A stretch of 64,000 nt of DNA. Source: Rhodobacteraceae bacterium HLUCCO07 (GTDB lineage Bacteria > Pseudomonadota > Alphaproteobacteria > Rhodobacterales > Rhodobacteraceae). Numbering within the stretch: the stretch's first letter is position 1; every line of letters begins with the position of its first letter. The DNA lies in NCBI GenBank assembly GCA_001314705.1, contig LJSU01000025.1, forward strand, positions 1 through 64,000. Direction: 5' to 3'. This document shows positions 48,370 through 57,117 of this stretch, in pieces. The position numbers were made by a program, and so were the translations under genes. The notes beneath the pieces are model-generated. The model saw only the letters and a list, made by a program, of their open reading frames with translations. It was not told where the DNA came from and did not search any database.

Positions 48370-49332
48370 ATGACCAATTACCTCGATTTCGAAAAACCCC
48401 TGGCCGAGATCGAAGGCAAGGCCGAAGAGCTGCGCGCCATGGCGCGGGCCAACGAGGAAATGGATGTCGAGGCAGAGGCCTCGGCGCTCGACAAGAAGGC
48501 ACGCGAGCTTCTCGAAGATCTCTACACCAAGCTGACCCCCTGGCGGAAAGCGCAGGTCGCACGCCATCCGGACCGGCCGCATTGTCGGGACTACATCAAG
48601 GCACTGTTCACGGAATACACGCCGCTGGCCGGCGACCGGAATTTTGCCGATGACCATGCGGTTCTGGGCGGGCTGGCCCGGTTCGGCGATCAGCCGGTGA
48701 TGGTGATTGGCCATGAGAAGGGCCATGACACCAGATCCCGCATCCAGCACAATTTCGGCATGGCGCGGCCCGAAGGCTATCGCAAGGCGGTACGCCTGAT
48801 GGATCTGGCGGACCGGTTCGGCCTTCCGGTGATCACGCTGGTGGATACGGCGGGTGCCTATCCCGGCAAGGGCGCGGAGGAGCGCGGCCAGTCCGAGGCG
48901 ATCGCCCGTTCGACCGAGAAATGCCTTCAGATCGGTGTGCCGCTGGTCAGTGTCATCATCGGAGAGGGCGGATCGGGCGGCGCCGTGGCCTTTGCCACCG
49001 CGGACCGGGTGGCGATGCTCGAACATTCGATCTATTCGGTGATCTCGCCCGAGGGCTGCGCCTCGATCCTGTGGAAAGATTCCGAGAAGATGCGCGAGGC
49101 GGCCGAGGCGCTGCGCCTGACCGCGCAGGATCTCGAAAAGCTGGGTGTTACCGACCGGGTGATCCGCGAGCCCCTCGGCGGTGCGCATCGCGACCGCGAT
49201 GCCACGATCACGGCCGTTGGAAAGACGATCGCCTCGATGCTGTCCGAGCTTGACGGGCGGACGGGCAAGAAGCTGGTCAAGGAGCGCCGGCGGCGCTACC
49301 TCGAACTGGGATCAAAGGGGCTTGCGGCCTGA
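48370..49332 (+). CDS. accA: acetyl-CoA carboxylase carboxyltransferase alpha subunit
   Basis: AccA with AccD transfers CO2 from biotin to acetyl-CoA, the first step of fatty acid synthesis. The 320-residue product has the N-terminal coiled helix pair, then [54 protein letters not shown] and [16 protein letters not shown], near-universal AccA blocks. GGAG precedes the ATG. It overlaps the convergent antiporter gene by 21 bases. Confidence 0.96.
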   Translation: MTNYLDFEKPLAEIEGKAEELRAMARANEEMDVEAEASALDKKARELLEDLYTKLTPWRKAQVARHPDRPHCRDYIKALFTEYTPLAGDRNFADDHAVLGGLARFGDQPVMVIGHEKGHDTRSRIQHNFGMARPEGYRKAVRLMDLADRFGLPVITLVDTAGAYPGKGAEERGQSEAIARSTEKCLQIGVPLVSVIIGEGGSGGAVAFATADRVAMLEHSIYSVISPEGCASILWKDSEKMREAAEALRLTAQDLEKLGVTDRVIREPLGGAHRDRDATITAVGKTIASMLSELDGRTGKKLVKERRRRYLELGSKGLAA

Positions 49333-50505
49333 CGCATCCGCTGTGTTCCCTGCGCTGATGCGGCGCACTGCCAGCGTCGTCATCACCGGGCCGATCAGTT
49401 CGAACGCGACCGTGGCGCCGATGGTCAGCGTCAGGATCAGTTCGCCATGGTCGGGAAAACTTTGCGTGGCGATCAGTGCCATGCCCACCGCGACGCCCGC
49501 CTGCGGCAGGAGCGCGGCCCCCATCCAGCGGCATTCGCGCGGCGATACCCCGGCGAGCCGCCCTCCGATCCAGCCGCCCAGAACGCGGGTGAACCCGCGC
49601 AGGGCGATGAAAAGCAGGCCGATTCCGCCGATCCCGACAAACAGGGACAGATCGAGCTTGGCCCCCGCGAGGAGGAAGAACAGCATCATGAAGGGCCATT
49701 CCAGATGCTCGATCTCGTCAAAGGCACGGTCATGGTGGCGCGCGAGGTTGGAAATGAGGGCCCCGGCCACCATACCCGCGACCAGGAAGGAAATACCCAG
49801 CCAGATGGCCAGACCGGCCGTCAGGCAGACGATCCCGAAGGCTTCGCTTTCAAGGGCTTCACCCGGTTTGAGCCGTCCGGTGAGATAGGCGGCGGGCAGG
49901 CCGATGAGCGTGCCCAGCGCGATTGCGCCACCCACCTCCCATGCGGCATGCCAAAGATGGGCCGCGTCGCCCGCACCGTTGAGCGCGGCCGCCCCCGCCA
50001 TCGCGAGGGAAAACGCCAGCAGTCCCCAGGCATCGTTGATCGCGACGATCCCGAGGATCACGTCGACGAAGGGCCCATCCGCGCCGGATTGGCGGATCGC
50101 GTCATGGGTCGCCTCCGGCGCGGTGGCAGTTGCGATCGCTCCCAGCACGAGCGCGACCGGAGTCGGCAGACCGGCAAGCCATAGTCCCACGCTCACCCCG
50201 GTAAAGGTGAGCAGGACGATGACGAGCGACACCACGAGGATCTTGGCCCCGTGCCGGGCCAGGGTTTCGCGCCTGAGCGAATTGCCGAGCAGGAAGGCCA
50301 CCATGGTCAGCGCCATGACCGACAGGAAATCGTAGAAAACCTGCATTTCGGCCGGGATGAGATCGAATCCCGATCCGCCCACGGCGATCCCGCACAGCAA
50401 GAGCAGCGTCACCCGGGGCAGCCGCGTGTGCCGGCCGAGCGAATCCGCCGCCAGTCCGATCAGGAAAAGCGCCCCCAGCGTGACCAGAACCGGCCCCAGA
50501 TCCAT
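49312..50505 (-). CDS. cation:proton antiporter (CPA2-like)
   Basis: A 397-residue membrane protein with about twelve hydrophobic segments of the Na+/H+ exchanger fold. Seen: [16 protein letters not shown] start, [17 protein letters not shown] with a short acidic motif, [18 protein letters not shown] with the ND pair typical of electrogenic or modified exchangers, and [13 protein letters not shown]. No C-terminal TrkA domain. Ion and direction are not determinable. It precedes nothing on its strand before accA; the GntR gene is 5 bases upstream. Confidence 0.83.
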   Translation of the reverse strand: MDLGPVLVTLGALFLIGLAADSLGRHTRLPRVTLLLLCGIAVGGSGFDLIPAEMQVFYDFLSVMALTMVAFLLGNSLRRETLARHGAKILVVSLVIVLLTFTGVSVGLWLAGLPTPVALVLGAIATATAPEATHDAIRQSGADGPFVDVILGIVAINDAWGLLAFSLAMAGAAALNGAGDAAHLWHAAWEVGGAIALGTLIGLPAAYLTGRLKPGEALESEAFGIVCLTAGLAIWLGISFLVAGMVAGALISNLARHHDRAFDEIEHLEWPFMMLFFLLAGAKLDLSLFVGIGGIGLLFIALRGFTRVLGGWIGGRLAGVSPRECRWMGAALLPQAGVAVGMALIATQSFPDHGELILTLTIGATVAFELIGPVMTTLAVRRISAGNTADASGRKPL

Positions 50506-50509
50506 CGCT

Positions 50510-51157
50510 TTATCCCTGAAGCATCTTCAAACCTTGCGTGACGTCCGAGCGCACCGCCAGCCGCAGCCCCGGCTCGTCCCCGGCCTTGAGCGCCGAGATC
50601 ATCATACGGTGAAACTGTGGCACCTCCTTGCGCCTGAGCCGCCCGTAAAGCATCCGCATGGTCGGCCCGAGCTGGAGCCAGACGGTCTCGGCCATGGCCA
50701 GCATCGCGGGCGCCTGTGCACGCAGGTAGAGCGTGCGGTGAAACTCCAGGTTGGCGCGGATGTAACCCACCGGGTCCTGCCGCGCGATGGCCTCGGCCAG
50801 TCCGGCGTTGATGGTCTGCAACCGGTCGATCAGCGCCATATGCGCGCGCGGCAGGGCGCGGCTGGCCAGTTCGACCTCGATCAGGGCGCGCAGCGCGGCC
50901 AGTTCCTCGATCCGCTCGTTACTGAGTTCCGGGGTCGAGACCCGTCCCGAGGCCGACATGGTCAGCGCCCCCTCGGCCACCAGCCGCCTGAGCGATTCGC
51001 GCGCCGGGGTCATCGACACGCCGAATTCGCGACCGATGCCGCGCAAGGTCAGCGCCTGACCCGGTGCCATGTCGCCATGCATGATGCGCGTGCGCAGCCC
51101 GCGATAGACGCGGTCATGGGCCGAAGGTGACGGGTCTGGGCGGCTCTGGGTCAGCAT
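50510..51157 (-). CDS. GntR-family regulator (FadR subfamily)
   Basis: A 215-residue regulator: winged helix (residues about 15-80, LRTRIMHGDMAPGQALTLRG, FGVSMTPARESLRRLVAEG) and an all-helical FCD ligand domain (LAALRALIEVELASRA, NLEFHRTLYLRAQ). The frame runs open to 51640, but the start at 51157 fits family length. The antiporter starts 4 bases after its stop, so the pair is probably one transcript; FCD regulators usually sense small organic acids, so the antiporter may not be its only target. Confidence 0.84.
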   Translation of the reverse strand: MLTQSRPDPSPSAHDRVYRGLRTRIMHGDMAPGQALTLRGIGREFGVSMTPARESLRRLVAEGALTMSASGRVSTPELSNERIEELAALRALIEVELASRALPRAHMALIDRLQTINAGLAEAIARQDPVGYIRANLEFHRTLYLRAQAPAMLAMAETVWLQLGPTMRMLYGRLRRKEVPQFHRMMISALKAGDEPGLRLAVRSDVTQGLKMLQG

Positions 51158-51395
51158 GGCCTTCTTGTGATCACATTTTTCCAGAGCGTCAATCATTCTT
51201 GCATATCCGTTTGTCGCGCGTATTGCGCGAACGCTGCCTCGGGTGCCATACCGAGGCCGTTCGACCGCCCGTGCATCGCAGGGAAAATGACCCCTCCGCT
51301 CAACTGGCGCACCGGGATTCGCGATCGGGTGTTCGGGACGCATGATTTTTCGGGCGGTGCTGGATTCAAGGCCCATGCGGGCGTATATGCCGGGC

Positions 51396-52208
51396 ATGGA
51401 GATACGGTCGCAAGATATACCTTTCATGAAGATGCACGGACTCGGCAACGATTTCGTCGTCGTGGATGAGCGCGGGTGCGCGCCGATGGTCGATGCGGAT
51501 ATTGCCGTGCGGATGGGAGACAGGCACCGTGGTATCGGCTTTGACCAACTGGCGATCATGCGCCAAAGCACCACGGCCGATCTGCATCTGACGTTCTTCA
51601 ATGCCGATGGGTCACGCGCCGCGGCCTGCGGCAATGCCACGCGCTGTGTGGCGCGTTACGTGATGGATGAAACCGGGCAGGACACCATGACGGTTGCGAC
51701 CGATCATGCCGTGTTGCATGCGCGCGGCGCGGATGACGGGCAGACCTCGGTCAACATGGGGCACGCCGCCATTCGTTGGGACGAGATCCCGTTGGCGCAC
51801 GAGGTGGACACGTTGCAGCTTCCGATCGAGGGGGCGCCCGTGGCCACGTCGATGGGCAACCCGCATTGCACCTTTTTCGTCGAGGATTGCAAGGCCGTCG
51901 ATCTGGAGTCGCGTGGCCCCGTGATGGAACACCACCCGCTGTTTCCCGAGCGCACGAATGTCCAGTTCGCCCATGTCGAGGGCAGGAACCGGGTCCGGAT
52001 GCGGGTCTGGGAGCGCGGGGCCGGTGTCACGCTGGCCTCGGGATCGTCATCCTGTGCCACGGCACATGCGGCCTATCGGCGTGGGCTGGTGGAGCGAGAG
52101 GTGCGCGTGGAGCTTGATGGTGGATGTCTGGATATCCGGCTGGCCGATGACGGCATCTGGATGACCGGCCCGACGGCGCATGTCTTTGACGGGGTCTGGA
52201 GAGGCTGA
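51396..52208 (+). CDS. dapF: diaminopimelate epimerase
   Basis: DapF interconverts LL- and meso-diaminopimelate. The 270-residue product has FMKMHGLGNDFVVVD, the catalytic Cys78 in AACGNATRC and the second catalytic Cys in SGSSSCATAHA. Family alignment suggests the start at 51396; ATG 51375 and 51387 are possible and the ribosome site is unclear. It is 1 base from mtaB, with which it is surely co-transcribed. Confidence 0.93.
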   Translation: MEIRSQDIPFMKMHGLGNDFVVVDERGCAPMVDADIAVRMGDRHRGIGFDQLAIMRQSTTADLHLTFFNADGSRAAACGNATRCVARYVMDETGQDTMTVATDHAVLHARGADDGQTSVNMGHAAIRWDEIPLAHEVDTLQLPIEGAPVATSMGNPHCTFFVEDCKAVDLESRGPVMEHHPLFPERTNVQFAHVEGRNRVRMRVWERGAGVTLASGSSSCATAHAAYRRGLVEREVRVELDGGCLDIRLADDGIWMTGPTAHVFDGVWRG

Positions 52209-52209
52209 G

Positions 52210-53481
52210 ATGTCGGTATCGCCCAAGTTTCCCGTGCCGAAATTCACGACGCTCGGCTGTCGGCTCAACGCCTATGAAACCGAGGCGATGAAGGAGCTGG
52301 CCGCGCAGGCGGGGCTGGGCGATGCGGTGGTGGTCAACACCTGCGCCGTGACCGCCGAGGCCGTGCGCAAGGCACGGCAGGAGATTCGCCGCCTGCGCCG
52401 CGAGAACCCCGATGCGCGGGTGATCGTCACAGGCTGTGCCGCACAGATCGACCCCGCGAGCTTTGCCGCGATGGACGAGGTCGATGCCGTGATCGGCAAC
52501 AGCGAGAAGATGCAGCCCGAGACATGGACCCGGCTTGCGCCTGACTTCACCGGCAAAACCGAACGGGTGGTCGTCGATGACATCATGAGCGTCACAGAAA
52601 CCGCCGGTCACCTGATCGACGGGTTCGGCACCCGCTCGCGCGCCTATGTCCAGGTCCAGAACGGATGCGACCACCGCTGCACCTTCTGTATCATTCCCTA
52701 TGGCCGCGGAAATTCGCGCTCCGTCCCGGCGGGCGTGGTGGTGGACCAGATCAAGCGGCTGGTGGACCGGGGCTATAACGAGGTGGTCCTGACCGGGGTG
52801 GATCTGACGTCATGGGGGGCCGACCTGCCTGCCGCGCCGCGGCTGGGTGACCTGGTGATGCGTGTCCTCAAGCTGGTGCCGGATCTTGCGCGCCTGCGGA
52901 TCAGTTCGATCGACTCGATCGAGGTGGATGACAACCTGATGCAGGCGATCGCGACCGAGCCGCGCCTGATGCCGCATCTGCATCTTTCGCTGCAACACGG
53001 GGATGACCTGATCCTCAAGCGGATGAAACGCCGGCATTCGCGCGATGATGCGATCCGATTTGCCGAAGAGGCCCGGCGCCTGCGCCCGGATATGACTTTC
53101 GGCGCCGATATCATCGCAGGCTTTCCGACCGAGACCGAGGCGCATTTCGAGAATTCTCTGAAACTGGTCGAGGACTGCCACCTGACCTGGTTGCACGTCT
53201 TTCCCTACAGCCCCCGCCCCGGCACCCCGGCGGCGCGGATGCCGCAGGTCCATGGCACGGCGATCCGCGAACGCGCCGCCCGGCTGCGTGCCATGGGCGA
53301 GGCGGCGGTGGCCCGGCACCTCGGCGAACAACAGGGCCGAACCCATTGTATTCTGATGGAAAATCCGCATATGGGGCGGACCGAGCAGTTCGCGGAAGTG
53401 ACGTTCCATGACCCTCAACCGGAAGGCAGGATCGTGACCGCCATGATCCGGGGTCAGTCGGGGAACCGATTGATAGCCTGA
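52210..53481 (+). CDS. mtaB: tRNA t6A37 methylthiotransferase
   Basis: MtaB adds a methylthio group to N6-threonylcarbamoyladenosine 37 of tRNAs. The 423-residue radical SAM enzyme has an N-terminal UPF0004 domain with TLGCRLNAYE, VVNTCAVTAEA and VTGCAAQ (Cys ligands of one cluster), the radical SAM motif CDHRCTFC, and FPYSPRPGTPAARM. No extended C-terminal TRAM domain is clear. GGAGAGGCTGAG precedes the ATG. The 3' flank carries repeat copy 3. Confidence 0.93.
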   Translation: MSVSPKFPVPKFTTLGCRLNAYETEAMKELAAQAGLGDAVVVNTCAVTAEAVRKARQEIRRLRRENPDARVIVTGCAAQIDPASFAAMDEVDAVIGNSEKMQPETWTRLAPDFTGKTERVVVDDIMSVTETAGHLIDGFGTRSRAYVQVQNGCDHRCTFCIIPYGRGNSRSVPAGVVVDQIKRLVDRGYNEVVLTGVDLTSWGADLPAAPRLGDLVMRVLKLVPDLARLRISSIDSIEVDDNLMQAIATEPRLMPHLHLSLQHGDDLILKRMKRRHSRDDAIRFAEEARRLRPDMTFGADIIAGFPTETEAHFENSLKLVEDCHLTWLHVFPYSPRPGTPAARMPQVHGTAIRERAARLRAMGEAAVARHLGEQQGRTHCILMENPHMGRTEQFAEVTFHDPQPEGRIVTAMIRGQSGNRLIA

Positions 53482-53565
53482 CGCGCTTTGCGCTTTCTGG
53501 ATGTTGGGAATGCATGATGCGTCAGGGCATTTTCTGAACGATGGGGCTGGCCTCTGCGCAAAAGG

Positions 53566-53675
53566 GTTAACACCCCTTTTGGCCGGGATTCGGGGGGGTG
53601 ACATCCGGCTGACATCCGGCTGCTGCCCGGCTGCCGGGCAAAACTTGACGAAACCTTGCCCCACCGTGGTTAACG
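53566..53675 (+). repeat. GTTAAC-bounded intergenic repeat, copy 3
   Basis: GTTAAC (53566-53571), set in a hairpin AAAAGGG/CCCTTTT; G7 tract then TGACA (53592-53603); two CCGGCTG units with CCGGCTGACAT at 53605-53615; CCCGGCTGCCGGG (53626-53638); GTTAAC (53670-53675). Same orientation as mtaB, starting 85 bases after its stop. Confidence 0.77.
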
Positions 53676-53845
53676 CAACGGCCGATGCCCCGGGGTCTGA
53701 CCCATTTGTGCCTACGCCCCTGGAGTTCGGCACCTGGCACAAGATACCCGATGAAGGCCGGGTAACGGGCTGGATTCAGTTTTCTCTGGGCGAAACTGTG
53801 GGATAACCGCTTTGAGCCCGCTGCGGACTTTTCGACAAGAGGGCT

Positions 53846-53872
53846 GCGCCCGCCCGGGGGGCGGTCGGGCGC
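53846..53872. repeat. GC-rich hairpin
   Basis: GCGCCCG (53846-53852) pairs with CGGGCGC (53866-53872); further GC palindromes follow to about 53960. Possibly another intergenic repeat type; no second copy was seen in the window. Confidence 0.4.
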
Positions 53873-54086
53873 TGCCCGGGCGGCTACGCCGCTGTTCCGG
53901 GCAAGGGCAACTTCGTCCGCATAGCGCCCTCGAGCTTCGCCCCGCAACCCGGGGCGCTGCGAAGGCAGGCAGGGCTTCTTTTGTCGGGTGTGGAAGACAA
54001 GATATCTGTCGCACTTGATCGACTTTGGCGCTCGGCACGGGGCGGTTCCGGTTTGTTGCATCCTGATCCTGCTATGCCCGCGCGCT

Positions 54087-54689
54087 CTATTCCCAGACAA
54101 GACGGATGGCAAGCGCCCCGAACACCAGCGCGGTGATGCGGTTCAGCGTTCCCGAGGCCCGGCTGAGAACCGTGCGAAGAAACCCCGCCGTGGCGCCGTA
54201 GCCGGACGTGATGACGAACCCTGTTGCGGCGAAGATGGCGCCGAGGATCAGGATCTGGTGCCAGATCGGGCCGGCGGCGGGCGTGGTGAATTGTGGCAGA
54301 AGGGCGAGGATGAAAATCGCGACCTTCGGGTTGAGCATGTTGGTCAGAAACCCCCGTCTGAAGGCGGTGTAGAGACGGTTTTCACCGGTTTCATGCCCAT
54401 TGCCCGGCGCTGTGCGCCATGTCTTTACAGCCAGGAACACAAGGTATGCCGCCCCGAGCCAGCGGATCGCGTCATAGGCGACGGGGCTTGCAGCGATGAG
54501 CGCGGCAAGGCCGAACGCGGCCAGCACGGTATGGACAAGCCCCCCGAGCGAGATGCCTGCCGCCGCGGCGATGCCCGCGCGTGGGCCCCCGGAGAGGCCC
54601 GATGCGGAGGCGAACATCACGTCTGACCCCGGCGTGAGATTGAGCAGGACGCCCGCGCCTGCAAAAGCGGCGATCGTGGCCGGGTCCAT
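54087..54689 (-). CDS. LysE-family exporter
   Basis: A 200-residue protein with about six hydrophobic segments and a variant LysE/RhtB signature LLNLTPGSDVMFASASG (GS instead of GP/GPN). Further block: NMLNPKVAIFILALLPQF. Probable export of an amino acid or homoserine-lactone-like compound; substrate unknown. ATG 54689 is taken; TTG 54698 is possible. It follows the acetyltransferase gene by 69 bases on the same strand. Not closely similar to the exporter at 47685. Confidence 0.82.
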   Translation of the reverse strand: MDPATIAAFAGAGVLLNLTPGSDVMFASASGLSGGPRAGIAAAAGISLGGLVHTVLAAFGLAALIAASPVAYDAIRWLGAAYLVFLAVKTWRTAPGNGHETGENRLYTAFRRGFLTNMLNPKVAIFILALLPQFTTPAAGPIWHQILILGAIFAATGFVITSGYGATAGFLRTVLSRASGTLNRITALVFGALAIRLVWE

Positions 54690-54758
54690 CGCGAGCAACG
54701 TATCCAGCAGAACGTGTCCCCCTTGAATGCGCGGCTGCCCGAAATGCGGTTGTCCGGG

Positions 54759-55931
54759 TCAGATCCGCTCGATGGCAATGGCGGTGCCTTCGCCGCCACC
54801 GATGCAGATCGCCGCGACCCCGCGTTTGAGGCCGCGCTTTTCCAGTGCATTGAGAAGCGTGACCATGATGCGGGCCCCGGAGGCCCCGATCGGGTGGCCC
54901 AGCGCGCAGGCACCGCCATTGACGTTCACGATATCGCGCGGCAGACCGAGTTCACGCATGAACGCCATCGGGACGACCGCGAAGGCTTCGTTCACCTCCC
55001 ACAGGTCGACATCGTTCTTGTCCCAGCCGATACGTTCGAGAAGTTTTCTTGCCGCGGGTATCGGTGCGGTGGGAAATTGTGACGGGGCCTGTGCGTGGCT
55101 GGCATGGCCAAGGATACGGGCGCGGATGTTCATGCCCTGCGCCTCGGCATGGCCACGGTCGGCCAGCACGAGCGCCGCGGCGCCGTCCGAGATGGACGAG
55201 GAATTGGCCGCCGTTACGGTACCATCCTTGCGGAACGCGGGTTTGAGCATCGGGATCTTCTCGGGCCGCGCCTTGCCGGGCTGCTCGTCGCGGGTGATGA
55301 TTTCCTCGCCGGTGCGGGCATGGATGGTTACGGGCGTGATCTCGTCGTCGAAGGCGCCCGAGCGTTCGGCTTCGAGCGCGTTGTCGAGCGAGCCGATGGC
55401 GTATTGATCCTGCGAGTCGCGCGTGAACTGGAATGCCTCGGCGCAGTCCTCGGCGAAGGTGCCCATCAGGCGGCCCTTGTCATAGGCGTCTTCGAGACCG
55501 TCGAGGAACATGTGGTCCTTGACTTCCTGGTGGCCGATACGCGCACCGCCGCGCATCTTGGGGAGCAGGTAGGGGGCGTTCGACATCGATTCCATGCCCC
55601 CGGTGATCATCGTGGCGTTGTGACCGAGCGCGATCTGGTCAAAGCCCATCATCGCGGCCCGCATCCCCGAGCCGCACATCTTGTTGAGCGTGGTGGCGGG
55701 CACCTCTTCGCCGAGACCGGCATGGAATCCGGCCTGACGTGCCGGCGCCTGCCCCTGTCCGGCGGGCAGGACGCAGCCCATCAGCACTTCGTCGACGGAG
55801 TTCACGCCTGCGTCGGTCAACGCCGTACGAATCGCGGCACCGCCAAGATCTGCGGCGGGAACGTCGTCGAATACGCCCTGGAATCCGCCCATCGGTGTGC
55901 GGGATGCACCTGCTATAACGACCTCTTTCAT
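54759..55931 (-). CDS. phaA: acetyl-CoA C-acetyltransferase
   Basis: A 390-residue thiolase II making acetoacetyl-CoA from two acetyl-CoA (or the reverse). Catalytic Cys86 in NKMCGSGM, the GHPIGASG His and CIGGGEG Cys near the C-terminus are present. In Rhodobacteraceae such enzymes serve polyhydroxybutyrate or ketone body and acetoacetate use; the usual partner phaB is not adjacent. It could also consume acetoacetate released by the BKACE reaction at 6745. GGAGG precedes ATG 55931. Confidence 0.9.
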   Translation of the reverse strand: MKEVVIAGASRTPMGGFQGVFDDVPAADLGGAAIRTALTDAGVNSVDEVLMGCVLPAGQGQAPARQAGFHAGLGEEVPATTLNKMCGSGMRAAMMGFDQIALGHNATMITGGMESMSNAPYLLPKMRGGARIGHQEVKDHMFLDGLEDAYDKGRLMGTFAEDCAEAFQFTRDSQDQYAIGSLDNALEAERSGAFDDEITPVTIHARTGEEIITRDEQPGKARPEKIPMLKPAFRKDGTVTAANSSSISDGAAALVLADRGHAEAQGMNIRARILGHASHAQAPSQFPTAPIPAARKLLERIGWDKNDVDLWEVNEAFAVVPMAFMRELGLPRDIVNVNGGACALGHPIGASGARIMVTLLNALEKRGLKRGVAAICIGGGEGTAIAIERI

Positions 55932-56029
55932 GATCTGCCTCCGATATCTTCGTGACATGCATACCGAATGGTAAGGATTGCGGTCTAGCCTGTTCTCGAC
56001 ATTTCGTAGTTCTACGCATCGGAGAAGCC

Positions 56030-56371
56030 ATGAACATTGAGAGCAGCGGAAGCGGCGATCTTCAGATCGTGACAGTCAAAGAGGAACGGATCGACGCCGC
56101 GGTGGCCATCCGCTTCAAGGATCGCATGAGGGAATTGACGGCGAACGGGGCGCCGCATGTCGTTCTTGATCTGGGCGAGGTCGATTTCATGGATTCAAGT
56201 GGCCTCGGCGCAATCGTGGCGTCCATGAAGCAGTTGGGCGCGACGCGGCGCCTCGATCTCGCGGCGCTGCGGCCCAATGTCGAAAAGGTCTTTCGCCTGA
56301 CCCGGATGGACAGCGTGTTTACCATTCACGACGATGTCGCGCGGGCGCAGGCGATCTATGCCGCTGGATGA
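56030..56371 (+). CDS. STAS-domain anti-sigma factor antagonist
   Basis: A 113-residue SpoIIAA/RsbV-type protein. The phosphorylated Ser is in MDSSGLG (Ser56 or Ser57). In partner switching the unphosphorylated form binds the anti-sigma kinase and frees a sigma factor. GGAG precedes ATG 56030; the frame opens at 55952. The kinase-like partner follows 21 bases downstream. No sigma factor or PP2C phosphatase gene is adjacent. Confidence 0.86.
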   Translation: MNIESSGSGDLQIVTVKEERIDAAVAIRFKDRMRELTANGAPHVVLDLGEVDFMDSSGLGAIVASMKQLGATRRLDLAALRPNVEKVFRLTRMDSVFTIHDDVARAQAIYAAG

Positions 56372-56392
56372 GACCTGCCGGGCGGGACAGGT

Positions 56393-56878
56393 ATGAGCCC
56401 CAAGGATATCGGGATGCCCGAGCCGTTTTGCCTTGCTTTTGCCAGCACCGAGCTTGCCGTTCGGGCCGCTCTGAACGAGCTGACGACGGCACTGTTCGTC
56501 GAAGGACATGATGATTCCGTGCGTAGCACGGCCGAAATCGTTCTGGGCGAGGTTCTCAACAACATCGTCGAACATGCATATGGTCCGGATCGGCAGGGCG
56601 AGATCGAGCTGTGTTGCGAGAGCGGACAGAACGCGCTCTGGGTCACGGTCTGTGATCGTGGCGCGCCGATGCCGGGGCTGCGCCTGCCCTCGGGGCGGCC
56701 GGTCGAACTCGACGGGGTGCGGGAAGATCTTCCCGAAGGGGGATTCGGCTGGTTCCTGGTGCACAGTCTTGCCGAAAACCTGGACTATTGTCGCGCGGCC
56801 GGGCGGAACCGTTTGAGTTTTGCAGTGCCTTACGGGCATGGCCCCGATCCCGACAGGCGCGATCCTGTCCAAGATTAG
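56393..56878 (+). CDS. anti-sigma regulatory factor / HATPase (RsbW-like)
   Basis: A 161-residue GHKL ATPase-type protein with the N box GEVLNNIVEHAY, G1-type DRGAPMPG and G2-type GGFGWFLV. It would phosphorylate or bind the STAS protein encoded just upstream and bind a sigma factor or another client. Start ATG 56393, with GGGACAGG before it. Base composition is normal. Confidence 0.86.
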   Translation: MSPKDIGMPEPFCLAFASTELAVRAALNELTTALFVEGHDDSVRSTAEIVLGEVLNNIVEHAYGPDRQGEIELCCESGQNALWVTVCDRGAPMPGLRLPSGRPVELDGVREDLPEGGFGWFLVHSLAENLDYCRAAGRNRLSFAVPYGHGPDPDRRDPVQD

Positions 56879-57052
56879 TCTGAATCAAATCTCGAAATCG
56901 CCTCACTCGTCTCCCATTGCCGCCAGATTCCGGAGCGATAAGGAAAGGGTAGCTGCATATAGCTTCCCTCGGCGCCGGGCGTTAACAGCCCCCACCCAGT
57001 GTCCGGCGTCGAGGTTTCTCTTTCCGTCCTGCTGGATCAGCATGAACGCAAC

Positions 57053-57081
57053 GGCCCGATTGGCATTCCTGCAATCGGGCC
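57053..57081 (+). terminator. hairpin between HATPase gene and ggt
   Basis: GGCCCGATT (57053-57061) pairs perfectly with AATCGGGCC (57073-57081); loop 11 bases; then TTACTGTTG. The U tract is poor, so it may be a weak terminator of the partner-switch pair or a leader structure 37 bases before ggt. The 239-base gap holds nothing else I recognise. Confidence 0.45.
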
Positions 57082-57117
57082 TTACTGTTGTCCGAACGCA
57101 GGACGAGGAGACTAGAG

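Larger units (their letters stand above)
53482..54086. other. 605-base intergenic region after mtaB
   Basis: No convincing gene; the two long frames here (53501-53806 and 53567-54112 minus) run through repeats and look random. It holds repeat copy 3 (53566-53675), a GC-rich hairpin field around 53830-53960, and a more ordinary stretch to the convergent LysE gene. Confidence 0.6.

Noticed and set aside
53501-53806. 101-residue plus frame after mtaB
   Set aside because: It reads through the intergenic repeat, has no ribosome site and no family.
53567-54112. 181-residue minus frame
   Set aside because: It covers the repeat and GC hairpin field; composition is low-complexity Arg/Pro/Gly typical of noncoding GC-rich DNA.
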